From Halobaculum gomorrense (GTDB taxonomy: Archaea > Halobacteriota > Halobacteria > Halobacteriales > Haloferacaceae), in contig NZ_FQWV01000008.1 of assembly GCF_900129775.1 (NCBI RefSeq), positions 115,106 through 179,105 of the forward strand: a stretch of DNA of 64,000 nt. The letters run 5' to 3'. Made by a program: the position numbers and the translations under genes. This document shows, in pieces, positions 27,001-36,675 of the stretch. Positions within the stretch are counted from its first letter, which is position 1. The number at the start of each line of letters is the position of its first letter. The notes beneath the pieces are model-generated. The model was not told where the DNA came from, did no database searches, and was given only the letters and a program-made list of their open reading frames with translations.

Positions 27001-28823
27001 AGCTGGTCCTCCGCGAGCGCGAACTGCCCGTTCGCCGCGCCGCTGGCGACCATCGGGTAGACGTTCTCCTCGGGGTCGATATGCGCGTCGACGACGGAGG
27101 GGCCGTCGTACGCGAGCGCCTCCTCGACGACGCTCTCCACGTCGTCGTACTCGTCGATGCGGAAGCCCTTCGCACCGAACGCCTCCGCGAGCGTGTCGAA
27201 CTCCGGCATCCAGTCGTACTGGGAGGCCATGTGGTTCCCCTCGAAGAAGGCGTCCTGCCACTGTCGGACCATCCCGATGTACTCGTTGTTGAGCACGACG
27301 ACGGTGATGTCGAGATCCTCGCGGACGGCGACCGACAGCTCCTGAATCGTCATCAGGAACGAGCCGTCGCCCTCGAAGCTGATCACCTCGCGGTCGTCGT
27401 CGGCCGCGACGCGGGCGCCGATGGCCGCGGGCAGGCCGTATCCCATCGTTCCCAGCCCGTGCGAGGAGACGAAGGTGCGCGGCTCACGGTACGTCCAGTA
27501 CTGCGCGGCCCACATCTGGTGTTGGCCGACGCCGGTGGTAACGTACGTGTCGTCGTCCATCGCGGCGTCGAACGCCTCGACGACGAACTGCGGTTTCACC
27601 GGCTCGTCGGGGTCGATGGCGTAGTCCATCGGGTACTGCTCGCGCCACTCGTCGCACTGGGTGCACCACGACTCGGTGTCGGGGGCGTCCCCGTAGCCGA
27701 TGGCGGCGTCGAGCTGGTCGAGGACGGTCGCGGCGTCGCCGATGACCGGGTAGTCCGCGTGGACGTTCTTCGAGATCTCGGCGGGATCGATGTCGACGTG
27801 GACGACCTCCGCCTCGGGGGCAAAGGTGTCGACGCCGCCGGTGAGGCGGTCGTCAAAGCGCGTCCCCACGGCGATCAGGCAGTCGGTGTGCGTGATCGCC
27901 ATGTTGGCGTAGCCGGTGCCGTGCATGCCCGCCCACGAGAGACACAGGTCGTCGTCTTCGGGGAAGCTCCCGATGCCGGGCATCGTCGTCACGACCGGGA
28001 TCTCGAACTCGCGGGCGAACGCCCGCGCCTGCTCGGTCGCGTCGCCCTTGATCACGCCGCCGCCGAACAGGCAGAGGGGTCGATCGGCAGCCTCGATGGC
28101 GGCGGCAGCCGCCTCGACCTGCTCCTCGTCGGCCTCGAGATCGGGCACGGCGCGATCGGGCGCCGTGGGTTCGCCGACCGGGCGGTCAGTCTCGCCGAAG
28201 GTGATGTCCTTCGGGAGGTCGACCAGTGTCGGTCCGGGCCGGCCGGTGTTCGCGAGCGCGAACGCCTCGCCGACCGTCTGGCCGACCTCGTCGGAGTCGT
28301 TGGCGAAGTAGTTGTGCTTCGTGATGGGCGCGGTGACGCCGACGGTGTCGGTCTCCTGGAAGGCGTCGGAGCCGACCATGTCCGAGGGGACCTGCCCCGT
28401 CAGCGCGAGCATCGCGTCCGAGTCCATCGACGCGTCCGCGATGCCCGTGACGAGGTTCGTCGCGCCCGGCCCCGAGGTCGCCATACAGACGCCGGGGTCG
28501 CCCCGGACGACGCCGTAGGCGTCGGCCGCGTGGACGGCGCCCTGCTCGTGGGCCATCGTCACGTGATCGACCGTGGAGGCCGACAGCGCGTCGTAGACGG
28601 GCATGATCGCCCCGCCCTGCACGCCGAAGGCGGTCTCGACGCCCGCGGCTTCGAGCGCGGCGACGACGGCGTTCGCGCCGCTTCCGGGCGCGCGCGTCGC
28701 CGCCTCCTCGCGAGCTGCGGCCGCGTCGTCGTCCGTCCGTTCTGGCTGGTCCGCTCGATCGGTTCGCCCCTCATCGTCACCCTCGTCGGGCGACGCGGCG
28801 TCGGGGGTCGCTGGCTCGCTCAT
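26997..28823 (-). CDS. ilvB: acetolactate synthase large (catalytic) subunit
   Basis: 608 residues, ThDP enzyme joining two pyruvates, or pyruvate and 2-oxobutyrate. Pyrimidine domain AAGVETAFGVQGGAIMPVYD with MAHEQGAVHAADAYG (catalytic Glu) and the ThDP/Mg motif EGDGSFLMTIQELSVA with NNEYIGMVRQWQ. The first ~45 residues are an acidic linker. First gene of the ilvB-leuB operon. Confidence 0.94.
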   Translation of the reverse strand: MSEPATPDAASPDEGDDEGRTDRADQPERTDDDAAAAREEAATRAPGSGANAVVAALEAAGVETAFGVQGGAIMPVYDALSASTVDHVTMAHEQGAVHAADAYGVVRGDPGVCMATSGPGATNLVTGIADASMDSDAMLALTGQVPSDMVGSDAFQETDTVGVTAPITKHNYFANDSDEVGQTVGEAFALANTGRPGPTLVDLPKDITFGETDRPVGEPTAPDRAVPDLEADEEQVEAAAAAIEAADRPLCLFGGGVIKGDATEQARAFAREFEIPVVTTMPGIGSFPEDDDLCLSWAGMHGTGYANMAITHTDCLIAVGTRFDDRLTGGVDTFAPEAEVVHVDIDPAEISKNVHADYPVIGDAATVLDQLDAAIGYGDAPDTESWCTQCDEWREQYPMDYAIDPDEPVKPQFVVEAFDAAMDDDTYVTTGVGQHQMWAAQYWTYREPRTFVSSHGLGTMGYGLPAAIGARVAADDDREVISFEGDGSFLMTIQELSVAVREDLDITVVVLNNEYIGMVRQWQDAFFEGNHMASQYDWMPEFDTLAEAFGAKGFRIDEYDDVESVVEEALAYDGPSVVDAHIDPEENVYPMVASGAANGQFALAEDQL

Positions 28824-29094
28824 CGTCGTGGTCCTCCATCCGTGTGTGTCATTCGTTCGCGGTCGGTGATCGCTGGTCGCTAATCGGATACGGTCGATAC
28901 GTGCGTCGGGAGTGGGTGGTGTGGGGGCGCTTACCCCCCTACGATACCCGCGATTCCGGCGAGAAGGGCAATGACGCGCTCCGCGGGCGCCGGGCGAACG
29001 GCGGTCGGCGCGGATCTCGTCGTCATCTCGCCTTCGGTTTTCGGCGCGTGCCTCATAACCGTGACGCGGGTGGCAACGATTGCACCCCGGTGGG
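28824..29094. promoter_or_regulatory. ilvB upstream region with a G5/C5 hairpin
   Basis: 271 bp between the leuA stop and the ilvB start with no convincing gene. GGGGG-CGCTTA-CCCCC at 28923-28938 is a perfect 5-bp inverted repeat about 100 nt before the ilvB ATG. CGATTAGC on the minus strand (~28876-28883) is a possible TATA element. The gap and promoter suggest that ilvB-leuB can be transcribed separately from leuA. Confidence 0.4.
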
Positions 29095-30312
<1,218 letters not shown>

Positions 30313-30362
30313 TTACCGACGAGTCCTGGTTATGGGACATCATCGCATGTGAGAGCAGAACT

Positions 30363-30372
30363 GATTGTAAAG
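30363..30372 (-). promoter_or_regulatory. leuA: TATA box of leuA
   Basis: On the minus strand CTTTACAATC is centred at ~30368, 25-27 nt before ATG 30343/30340, ideal for a leaderless start there. Further upstream are two perfect palindromes, CGAACGTTCG (30415-30424) and CGCAGTACTGCG (30439-30450), candidates for regulator sites. Confidence 0.55.
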
Positions 30373-30637
30373 CGTTGTGGTCGGACAGGTCACGGCGTCG
30401 GCGAACGATCATCACGAACGTTCGATCAGAAGAGGGATCGCAGTACTGCGGCGACTACCCACCAACTCGAATTCATAGTATATCCTAATACACATGGTAT
30501 TGACGAACGGTCGGCGCCGCGGCGTCACGCAGACGGTGCGACGGGGTCGAGTGTCGAGCGCGACGGGTTCGCGCCGGTCAGACGCCCGTCGGACCGCGGA
30601 CCGAACCCTTTTGAAAGCACACGCCGTGAGGCGCGAT
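30373..30637. other. AT-rich divergent region between leuA and DUF5779-like gene
   Basis: The stretch holds the palindromes CGAACGTTCG and CGCAGTACTGCG, an AT-rich core (TAGTATATCCTAATA around 30477-30490) and the TATA-like CCCTTTTGAAAG (~30606-30617) ahead of the gene at 30638. The plus-strand frame is open from 30494, but the added peptide is Arg-rich and looks non-coding. No further gene seen. Confidence 0.45.
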
Positions 30638-30928
30638 ATGAGCGATTTCGGGCTCGACCTCCGCGACGCCGAGGAGCTGATCGAGTCGGAGGGAACGGTG
30701 GGGGACGTGGTGCTGGGGGTGCTCGACGGGAGGACCGAGCCTGAGGAGTGGGTGCGCAACGTCGAGTACGGCAACGTCCTCGTGCTCGCCGTCGAAGGGG
30801 ACCTGAACGAGTTGGCCAGCGGGTTCGCCCGCGAGGTGAACGACATGGGCGGCGAACTCACGCACTTCCGGGGCTTCCTCATCGTCTCGCCCCCGGGCGT
30901 CGGCATCGACACCGATCGGTTGAACTGA
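30638..30928 (+). CDS. DUF5779-like protein
   Basis: 96 residues from ATG 30638 (MSDFGLDLRDAEELIESEGT). Conserved VVLGVLDGRTEPEEWVRNVE, VLVLAVEGDLNELASGFARE and MGGELTHFRGFLIVSPPGVG. The pattern fits the small haloarchaeal DUF5779 family as I remember it; function unknown. The start is supported by a TATA-like box 25-30 nt upstream. Confidence 0.8.
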   Translation: MSDFGLDLRDAEELIESEGTVGDVVLGVLDGRTEPEEWVRNVEYGNVLVLAVEGDLNELASGFAREVNDMGGELTHFRGFLIVSPPGVGIDTDRLN

Positions 30929-31005
30929 CCGGGCGCCGGCCCCGGCGACTGCGGCGCGCGGTTACTCCCGACGGCCGCCGAGCGCTACCAGGAAGCTCCG
31001 ACTCG

Positions 31006-31581
31006 CTACCCCGAGAAGCGGTCGGTCTCGGCGCCGCACGCCGCACAGCGCAGGACGTACTCCTCGGCGTCCGGGTCGGCGCCCTCGCCTCGGGGCTCGA
31101 CATCATACTCGCGGTCGGCCTCTGCGCCGCAGGCGGGACACTCCTCGCTGATCACCGCGCCGTCGGCGTCCTTCGGCGCGCCGACCGCGAGAAAGCGACA
31201 CGGCTCGTCGCCGGCGGCGACCGCCCGGTTCGGGGCGCCCGCGGGGACGAAGAACGCCTCGTCGGCGCCGACGCGGTACGTCCGCCCGGGCGTCTCGACC
31301 GCCAGTTCGCCGTCGATGACGTAGAACAGTTCCTCGTGGTCGGGGTGGCGGTGGAACCCCCACGGCACTCGCTCGCCGGGGTCAGCCTCGTAGTAGTTGC
31401 AGCCGAACAACGACGCCCCGACGGCCTCGTCGAGTTCCCGCTTCGCTCGCGTCGGGTTCGGCGTGTTCGCCACGTCGTCGACGGCGACGTGGCGGTAGCC
31501 GCGGTCGGCGCCGTCGTCCCGGTCGTCTCCGTCTCCGTCTTCGTCGGCCGCGCCGCCGGCGTCCGATCCGTCTCCGCTCAC
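31006..31581 (-). CDS. cupin protein with C-terminal zinc ribbon
   Basis: 191 residues: acidic N-terminus (1-~28), a cupin barrel (GCNYYEADPGERVPWGFHRH, HPDHEELFYVIDGELAVET, then FFVPAGAPNRAVAAGD) and a C-terminal ribbon with CPACG and CAACG pairs. Metal binding at both places is likely. Ligand unknown. Its ATG overlaps the stop of the VOC gene upstream (ATGA), so the two are co-translated. Confidence 0.82.
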   Translation of the reverse strand: MSGDGSDAGGAADEDGDGDDRDDGADRGYRHVAVDDVANTPNPTRAKRELDEAVGASLFGCNYYEADPGERVPWGFHRHPDHEELFYVIDGELAVETPGRTYRVGADEAFFVPAGAPNRAVAAGDEPCRFLAVGAPKDADGAVISEECPACGAEADREYDVEPRGEGADPDAEEYVLRCAACGAETDRFSG

Positions 31582-32369
31582 CGCTGCGCCCCTCTTTCGT
31601 CAGCCTGCCCGTCTACGGCACCGCCTCCGTCGCTGTCGGCCGGCAGCAACACGAGGTGATGGCCGTCGGGGTCGTACAGCTCGACCGAGCCGTCGGACGA
31701 CTCCCGGACCGTCACCGAGGGGAGGTCGCCGTAGGCGTGCTCGGCGACGGCCGCGGGCTCGCGCACCCGGACCGCGAGGTCGACGTGGACGCCCCCGCGG
31801 GCGCCCGCGAGGCCGAGTTGGGGCTCCCACAGCTCCACGTCGAACTGCCGCTCGGCGCCGGCGGGCCCGCGCAGCCGGATCCGCCGGCGGTCGTCGCCGC
31901 GGTCGACCGCCGAGAAGCCCAGGGCAGACCAGCAGTCGCTCGCGAGGTCGACGTTCACGACCTCCAGCACCACCTCGAAGACCCCGATCAATCCGGTCCC
32001 GGTATCGTCGGGGGCCGTCCCGCCGATCTCCGGCGCGTGGCCGTCCGCGTCCTCCAGATACAGCGAGCGGAAGGAGCCGAAGTCGACCTCGGTGGCGTCG
32101 GGGAACCGCGCGCGCCACCCGGGGTACTCGCGGCCGGTCGTCTCGAACGCGAAGTGCGTGTGGAGGCCGCCGCGCGGGACCGAGTCGGGGCGACGGAGCA
32201 CGAACTCGGTGCCGCCGACATCAAAGGCGCACTCGGTGTCGCTGCGTCGGGTCGGAACCAGACCGAACCTGTCGGCGTACCACGCCGCCGCGCGCCCGAG
32301 GTCGGTCACCTCCAGCGCCAGCGACGCCAGCGCCGGACGCGGCTGCGTCGTCGCGGGTCGCGTTGTCAT
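31578..32369 (-). CDS. VOC family (glyoxalase/dioxygenase fold) protein
   Basis: 263 residues with two beta-alpha-beta-beta-beta halves: LALEVTDLGRAAAWYADRFG and a second half from GVFEVVLEVVNVDLASDCW. The segments LHTHFAFETTGREYPGWRAR and YDPDGHHLVLLPADSD carry the usual His/Glu positions. Possibly a dioxygenase or lyase; substrate unknown. First gene of a two-gene unit with the cupin protein. Confidence 0.82.
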   Translation of the reverse strand: MTTRPATTQPRPALASLALEVTDLGRAAAWYADRFGLVPTRRSDTECAFDVGGTEFVLRRPDSVPRGGLHTHFAFETTGREYPGWRARFPDATEVDFGSFRSLYLEDADGHAPEIGGTAPDDTGTGLIGVFEVVLEVVNVDLASDCWSALGFSAVDRGDDRRRIRLRGPAGAERQFDVELWEPQLGLAGARGGVHVDLAVRVREPAAVAEHAYGDLPSVTVRESSDGSVELYDPDGHHLVLLPADSDGGGAVDGQADERGAQR

Positions 32370-32427
32370 CTCGTCCGCCCTTCCGGCGGCACCCCACTTA
32401 AGCCCGCGGCGCCCCTCTCGTCTCCCG

Positions 32428-33108
32428 ATGCCGATGAAAGGTGCCGGCGACGCCGACCTCGCCGTGATCGACGAGTTCGACGGCGGAGTTGGGTGGATCG
32501 CCTACCCCGACGAGACGATGGAGCGGGCGAGCCACGCCCTCGCGGTCGACGGCGACGTGTGGGTGCTCGACCCCGTAGACGCCGACGGGGTCGACGACCT
32601 CCTCGCGGGGCTGGACGGCGAGGTGGCGGGCATCGTCGTCTGTCTCGACCGCCACAAGCGCGACGCCGCCGCGATCGCGACCCGCCACGACGTGCCCGTG
32701 TACGTGCCCGACTGGATGACCGGCGTCGCGACGAAACTCGACGCCCCCGTCGAGCGGTTCGGGCGCGAACTCGGCGGCATGCGCGCGGTCACGGTCCGCG
32801 ACTCGTCGATCCCGCCGTGGCAGGAGGTGGCGCTGTACGACGAGGAGGGGGCTATGCTGTACGTGCCCGAGTCGGTCGGGGCGTCCGCGTACATGCGCAC
32901 GGAGTCGGAGACGCTTGGGGTCCACCCGATGCTCCGGCTGACGCCCCCGCGGCGCGCGCTCGCGGGCCTCGATCCCGAGCGAGTACTGTGCGGTCACGGC
33001 GCCGGCGTCACGGCGGACGGCGGTCGCGCGCTCGCAGCCGCGCTCGATGGATCCCGCGGGAAGGCGCCAGGACTGTACGCGAAGACCCTCCGGCAGTTCC
33101 TCGGGTGA
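32428..33108 (+). CDS. conserved haloarchaeal protein, possible degenerate MBL-fold
   Basis: 226 residues from ATG 32428. Starts MPMKGAGDADLAVIDEFDGG; the middle IVVCLDRHKRDAAAIATRHD and the end PERVLCGHGAGVTADGGRAL recall the layout of metallo-beta-lactamase-like proteins in which the HxHxDH motif is replaced by DRHKRD. The resemblance is only structural in pattern. Function unknown. Divergent from the VOC gene; followed after 10 nt by another plus-strand gene. Confidence 0.68.
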   Translation: MPMKGAGDADLAVIDEFDGGVGWIAYPDETMERASHALAVDGDVWVLDPVDADGVDDLLAGLDGEVAGIVVCLDRHKRDAAAIATRHDVPVYVPDWMTGVATKLDAPVERFGRELGGMRAVTVRDSSIPPWQEVALYDEEGAMLYVPESVGASAYMRTESETLGVHPMLRLTPPRRALAGLDPERVLCGHGAGVTADGGRALAAALDGSRGKAPGLYAKTLRQFLG

Positions 33109-33118
33109 GCGTCCCGTC

Positions 33119-33613
33119 GTGACCTCCGGAGACGGCGACGGTCGCGTGGACGACGCGGCCCAGCGGGCGGCCGACGGCACGTCGCGCGCGGACCCCGCGC
33201 CCGTCCACATCACGGCCGACCTGCTCTCGCTGCTGTGCGAGCGCGCGGCCGACGCCGACCCCGACGAGGAGAACGTCGTCCTGGACGCGACGGCTGCCGG
33301 GGACTTGATCGACGCGCCCGGGGGACTGGACCCGTCGACGCCGGTCCTCACGCACTTCTACTTCCCCGGAGCCGGCGGCTCGGTGTCGGCGGTGTTCGGG
33401 ATGGACCTGGGTCGGCCCGCCGGCCGCGCGCGGTTCCTCTCGCACCCCCGCGGCGACCGCCGACTCACCGAGGAGGACGACCTCGCGGCCGTGGTGCTGG
33501 TGGCGGTGCCGCCGTTCGAGCGCGGGGACGTGACCGCGTACGACCGCCGCGGACGACGGCGCGAGCTCGTCGTTGTCGACGCGTACCCGCCCGAAGAGGG
33601 AATCGACGAGTGA
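33119..33613 (+). CDS. hypothetical haloarchaeal protein
   Basis: 164 residues from GTG 33119, 10 nt after the preceding gene, so likely co-transcribed. Features: PVHITADLLSLLCERAADAD, VLTHFYFPGAGGSVSAVFGM, LAAVVLVAVPPFERGDVTAY. No membrane segment, no known motif. An upstream ATG at 33047 would overlap the neighbour and is less likely. Confidence 0.65.
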   Translation: MTSGDGDGRVDDAAQRAADGTSRADPAPVHITADLLSLLCERAADADPDEENVVLDATAAGDLIDAPGGLDPSTPVLTHFYFPGAGGSVSAVFGMDLGRPAGRARFLSHPRGDRRLTEEDDLAAVVLVAVPPFERGDVTAYDRRGRRRELVVVDAYPPEEGIDE

Positions 33614-33650
33614 GGCCGCCGCGTCGGGCGCGGTCGTCGTCGCGGTTCCC

Positions 33651-33860
33651 CTACTCCAGGTAGCCGAGGTCGCGGAGCTGGTCGGTTATCTCGTCGAACT
33701 CAGCTTCGGACAGCGAGCCCTGCTTCTGGTGTTGGATGACGATGCTGCGCAGGAGAAACCGCACCAGGTCCGACGTGGACGAGAAGCTCGTCCCCTCGAT
33801 CGTCTCCTCGACGCGCTCGGCGAGGTCCTTCGGGATGGAGACGGTAGTGTAGTCAGTCAT
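33651..33860 (-). CDS. small ribbon-helix-helix (CopG-like) DNA-binding protein
   Basis: 69 residues from ATG 33860. The N-terminal strand TDYTTVSIPKDLAERVEETI followed by SSTSDLVRFLLRSIVIQHQ is a typical RHH fold; the rest is a short helical tail. The usual role is a dimeric repressor. A TATA-like GCTTATC (33884-33890, minus strand) is ~28 nt before the ATG, and repeated motifs lie immediately upstream of it. Confidence 0.85.
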   Translation of the reverse strand: MTDYTTVSIPKDLAERVEETIEGTSFSSTSDLVRFLLRSIVIQHQKQGSLSEAEFDEITDQLRDLGYLE

Positions 33861-33891
33861 GTCTCCACGGAGGAGCGCGCGACCGATAAGC

Positions 33892-33950
33892 GCGGCGGAG
33901 CGGTGAGCGATGCAACTGCGGCGGAGCGGTGCAAGCGCGCTGGAGCGGTA
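33892..33950. repeat. direct repeats GGAGCGGT upstream of the RHH gene
   Basis: GCGGCGGAGCGGTG occurs at 33892-33905 and 33918-33931 exactly; the shorter core GGAGCGGT recurs at 33942. The last two copies share GGAGCGGTRCAAG. Core spacing is 26 and 19 nt. The block sits directly upstream of the RHH gene TATA-like box, where regulator sites are expected. Confidence 0.6.
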
Positions 33951-34092
33951 CAAGATAGGTGGTCGCGCCCGCGATCGCTCGCGCGCTCGCTCCACGCGTC
34001 TGCACGCCCACCGTCTGCTCGCGCGTGGTGTCGCCACCGCGGGACGACCGCGGGCCCGTCCGTTTTAGTCCCCGGGGCGGCAACGCGGCGTA

Positions 34093-34419
34093 ATGGCAGC
34101 CAGACCGCCGCAGGGAGACACGAGCGAACCCGAGTCCATCGAGTTCGGCATCGCGGCGCTCGACGAACGGCTCGACCGGGCCGGGGTTCGGTTCCCGGCG
34201 ACGACCGAGGAGCTGATCGCGTCGATGGGTGACACCCGGGTGCCCTATGACGCCGCGGGCAACAGTCTCGACCTTGCGGAGGTGCTCCGGGAGCTTCCAG
34301 AGGAGGAGTTCGAGTCCGAGCGCGACCTACTCAACCGCCTGCACCCGATCTTCGAGGACCGCCGCCGCAGCGGCGCGGGGTCACTGCTCGGGCGGGTCCG
34401 CTCGATCCTTCCCTTCTGA
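34093..34419 (+). CDS. DUF5789-like protein
   Basis: 108 residues: PESIEFGIAALDERLDRAGV, RFPATTEELIASMGDTRVPY, LDLAEVLRELPEEEFESERD. This is a small haloarchaeal family I recall as DUF5789, function unknown. Its last 39 nt overlap the 3' end of aglJ on the other strand, so the two messages are antisense there. Confidence 0.8.
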   Translation: MAARPPQGDTSEPESIEFGIAALDERLDRAGVRFPATTEELIASMGDTRVPYDAAGNSLDLAEVLRELPEEEFESERDLLNRLHPIFEDRRRSGAGSLLGRVRSILPF

Positions 34420-35391
34420 GGCATCTGGCGCGTCGTCGTCGGCCGACTCGACGCCCGCCGCTTCGACGGCCTCGTCGACCTCCCGTTCGAGCGCCTCGAC
34501 GCGGTCCAGCGTCTCGCCGTGGAGCGTGACCAGCAGGTCCGAGAGGACGCCGAAGATGAGCAGTTGGACGCCGAGGATGATCCCGACGCCGGCGACGATC
34601 GCGAGCACGTTATGAGAGATGGTGTTGACGAACCAGTCGTACGCGACGTACGCGGCGATGAGCGCGCCCGCGAGGCCGGCGACCCCGCCCGCGCTCCCAA
34701 AGTAGAACAGCGGGTTCGAGGTCTTCGCCTGCCGATAGATGGCCATCAGGATGATCCCGCCGTCGCGTACCGGGTGGAGGTTCGTGTTCGAGCCGTCCGG
34801 GCGCGGGAGGTACGTGATCGGGACGACCGTCGTGCGGACGCCGTGGCGCGCACACTCGACGGCCAGCTCCGTCTCGATGCCGAACCCGTCGGCCGTGAGG
34901 CGGAGGCGCCGGAACGAGTCGACGGTGAACGCGCGGTACCCCGAGAGGATGTCGCCGTAGTCCTCGCGGTGGATGAGCGAGAACAGGCCGTTGAAGATCG
35001 TGTTGCCGGCGCGGTTGAGTCCCGTCATCGCGTCTTCGTGCATGTCGGCGAAGCGGTCGCCGATGACGTGCTCGGCGGTGCCCTCGCGGAGCGGGTCGAG
35101 CATGGCGTCGGCGTCGCTCGCGCGGTAGGTGCCGTCCGCGTCGGCCATGAGGACGAACTCCGCGGTGATGTGCTCGTGGACCGCCTCGCGGATGGCCTGA
35201 CCCTTGCCGGAACCGGACTGGATCTCCACGCGCGCGCCGGCCTCGCGGGCGCGCTCGCGAGTGTCGTCGCTGGAGCCGCCGTCGATGACGAGGATCTCGG
35301 TGAAGCCGTTATCGCGGAAATCGGTGACGACGTCCGCGACCGTGGCCGCCTCATCGTACGTGGGGAGGAGGACGCAGACGTCGTCGGTCAT
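34381..35391 (-). CDS. aglJ: S-layer glycoprotein N-glycosyltransferase AglJ
   Basis: 336 residues. N-terminal GT2 domain with LLPTYDEAATVADVVTDFRD, LVIDGGSSDDTRERAREAG, GKGQAIREAVHEH and the DxD-type MADADGTYRASDADAML; then two C-terminal membrane segments (GSAGGVAGLAGALIAAYVAY, ISHNVLAIVAGVGIILGVQL). AglJ adds the first sugar to dolichyl phosphate in haloarchaeal N-glycosylation. It lies 1.6 kb before aglB, but on the opposite strand with an IS in between. Confidence 0.9.
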   Translation of the reverse strand: MTDDVCVLLPTYDEAATVADVVTDFRDNGFTEILVIDGGSSDDTRERAREAGARVEIQSGSGKGQAIREAVHEHITAEFVLMADADGTYRASDADAMLDPLREGTAEHVIGDRFADMHEDAMTGLNRAGNTIFNGLFSLIHREDYGDILSGYRAFTVDSFRRLRLTADGFGIETELAVECARHGVRTTVVPITYLPRPDGSNTNLHPVRDGGIILMAIYRQAKTSNPLFYFGSAGGVAGLAGALIAAYVAYDWFVNTISHNVLAIVAGVGIILGVQLLIFGVLSDLLVTLHGETLDRVEALEREVDEAVEAAGVESADDDAPDASEGKDRADPPEQ

Positions 35392-35609
35392 GTGTGTGCG
35401 GTGGTGTGGGTGGCGAGTTAGGGGTTTCGGGAGCGTCCGACCTCACGAGGGTGGTGGTGAAAGGCCGTAATCCCCTTTCAAATGGGATATCTTGTACAAC
35501 CTGCCGAGACCCCGAGACCGTGGCCGGTAAGCTGATCAAGAACGTAGAGCCGGCGGATCTATGTGATTTGACGAGCAGAATATCACATTCTCGACGAACG
35601 TAAATAAAC
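35392..35609. other. low-GC region between aglJ and the insertion sequence
   Basis: About 220 bp, lower in GC than the genes. It must hold the aglJ promoter; CCCTTTCAAATGGG and GGGATATCTTG (35475-35496) are the most AT-rich pieces. I see no convincing frame; the region may be remnant sequence left by the rearrangement that brought the IS. Confidence 0.4.
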
Positions 35610-36675
35610 AAGAGCGTGTCATAGAATCCATCTCATAGTTTCTCATAGCCCGGTTCGATTCCTCGCTCGTAGTTGGTGATGGCAATGACGAGTCGGAGAC
35701 ACAGCGCAAGGAACACTTCTGTTCGTGCGTGGACGCGGCCTCGGGCGCGGACGTGCCCGAGGCCGCAGTCCTTGACTGCGTCGTTAGTCCGTTCGACCCC
35801 TGTCCGGTGGTTGTACGTCTCGTCTAAGACTGACTGCTTGAGCTGAACGTCCTCGCTGTGTTCGTCGATGCGGTCTTCGACTCTGTACTCGATATCTTTC
35901 GGGTCGTCAGTGTTTCGCGGGTTGTACGGAGCGATTGGCACGACCCCTGCGGCCAGCAGGTGGTCGTGCCAATCGAGGATGTCGTAGGCGCTGTCTCCAA
36001 GCATCCAGACCGGTGTATCGACGGCGAGCGTGTCACGCGTGACGCGCTCGCCGTCTCTTGATCTGCTTGTTTGGCCTGTGTGAACTCCGCTGCGATTGGG
36101 ATCTTTGCGCCGGTTGAGACGATCGTACAGCCGAAACCGTAGTAGTACTCCTCGGCTGTTGGGTCGTAGTTCAACGACGCAGCGTCGTTGTATTGGATCG
36201 CTTCGATGTGAGTTGAATCGATGGAGTACGTCGAGTCGAGCAGGCCGCGGACGGCGGCCTGCTCGACGAGCCTGTCGAAGACATCGTCAATAACGTGTTC
36301 GAGGTCGGTGAGAAAGCGATCGACCGTGTCTCTGGATGGCGGTTTGTCGAGTCCGCAGTAGTACCAGACGAGGCTGTGCTGGAGTTCTCGTGTAACCGGC
36401 CGCGTGCCGTAGACATCCTCGTAGTAGCAGTGCAGAAAGCCACGAAAGAGATCCGGTGGCTGATGCACTCGTGTTCGCCCCCGGCGAGCGGGGGCGAACA
36501 CGTCGTACTCCAGGAGAAACTCGAACTCAAGATGCTCAAACAGCGGTACTGTCTCGGTAGCCGCCGCATTCAATAAATCGTCGACCGAAGCTACATCTTG
36601 CAGGGCGTTGGTACTGCTGGACACAGTTTCCAAACCCTGCGGCCTCCCACGGGAGGCTTTCTATGACACGCTCTT
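35610..36675 (-). mobile_element. insertion sequence with 17-bp perfect terminal repeats
   Basis: Ends are AAGAGCGTGTCATAGAA at 35610-35626 and its exact reverse complement at 36659-36675, giving an element of 1066 bp around a DDE transposase. No target duplication is seen: the flanks (TAAATAAAC and TGGAGCTAG) do not match. GC is lower than the host genes. Missing duplication plus a truncated gene at the right side point to a deletion next to the element. Confidence 0.85.
35633..36633 (-). pseudogene. IS4/IS5-type DDE transposase, frameshifted
   Basis: The first frame runs from ATG 36633 (METVSSSTNALQDVASVDDL) through an N-terminal DUF772-like part (VFAPARRGRTRVHQPPDLFR) and the first catalytic Asp in YSIDSTHIEAI to QAKQADQETA; the second frame carries the second Asp in MLGDSAYDILDWHDHLLAAG and the Glu in YNHRTGVERTNDAV, ending at 35633. 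The join is near 36045-36055, in GACGGCGAGCGCGTCACG, where one G appears to be missing. As written it cannot make a full transposase unless a programmed shift exists. IS family to be named by search. Confidence 0.82.

Noticed and set aside
30494..30637. Extended start at 30494 for the DUF5779-like gene
   Set aside because: The added 48 residues are Arg-rich and unlike the family; the TATA-like box near 30610 fits ATG 30638.
33892..33950. GGAGCGGT repeats as a replication origin or CRISPR
   Set aside because: Only three short copies, no Orc1/Cdc6 gene nearby, and the position fits a promoter operator better.
36608..36675. TTG start of the 93-codon frame leading into the glycosyltransferase remnant
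   Set aside because: These codons belong to the IS end and terminal repeat, so they are not the native N-terminus.
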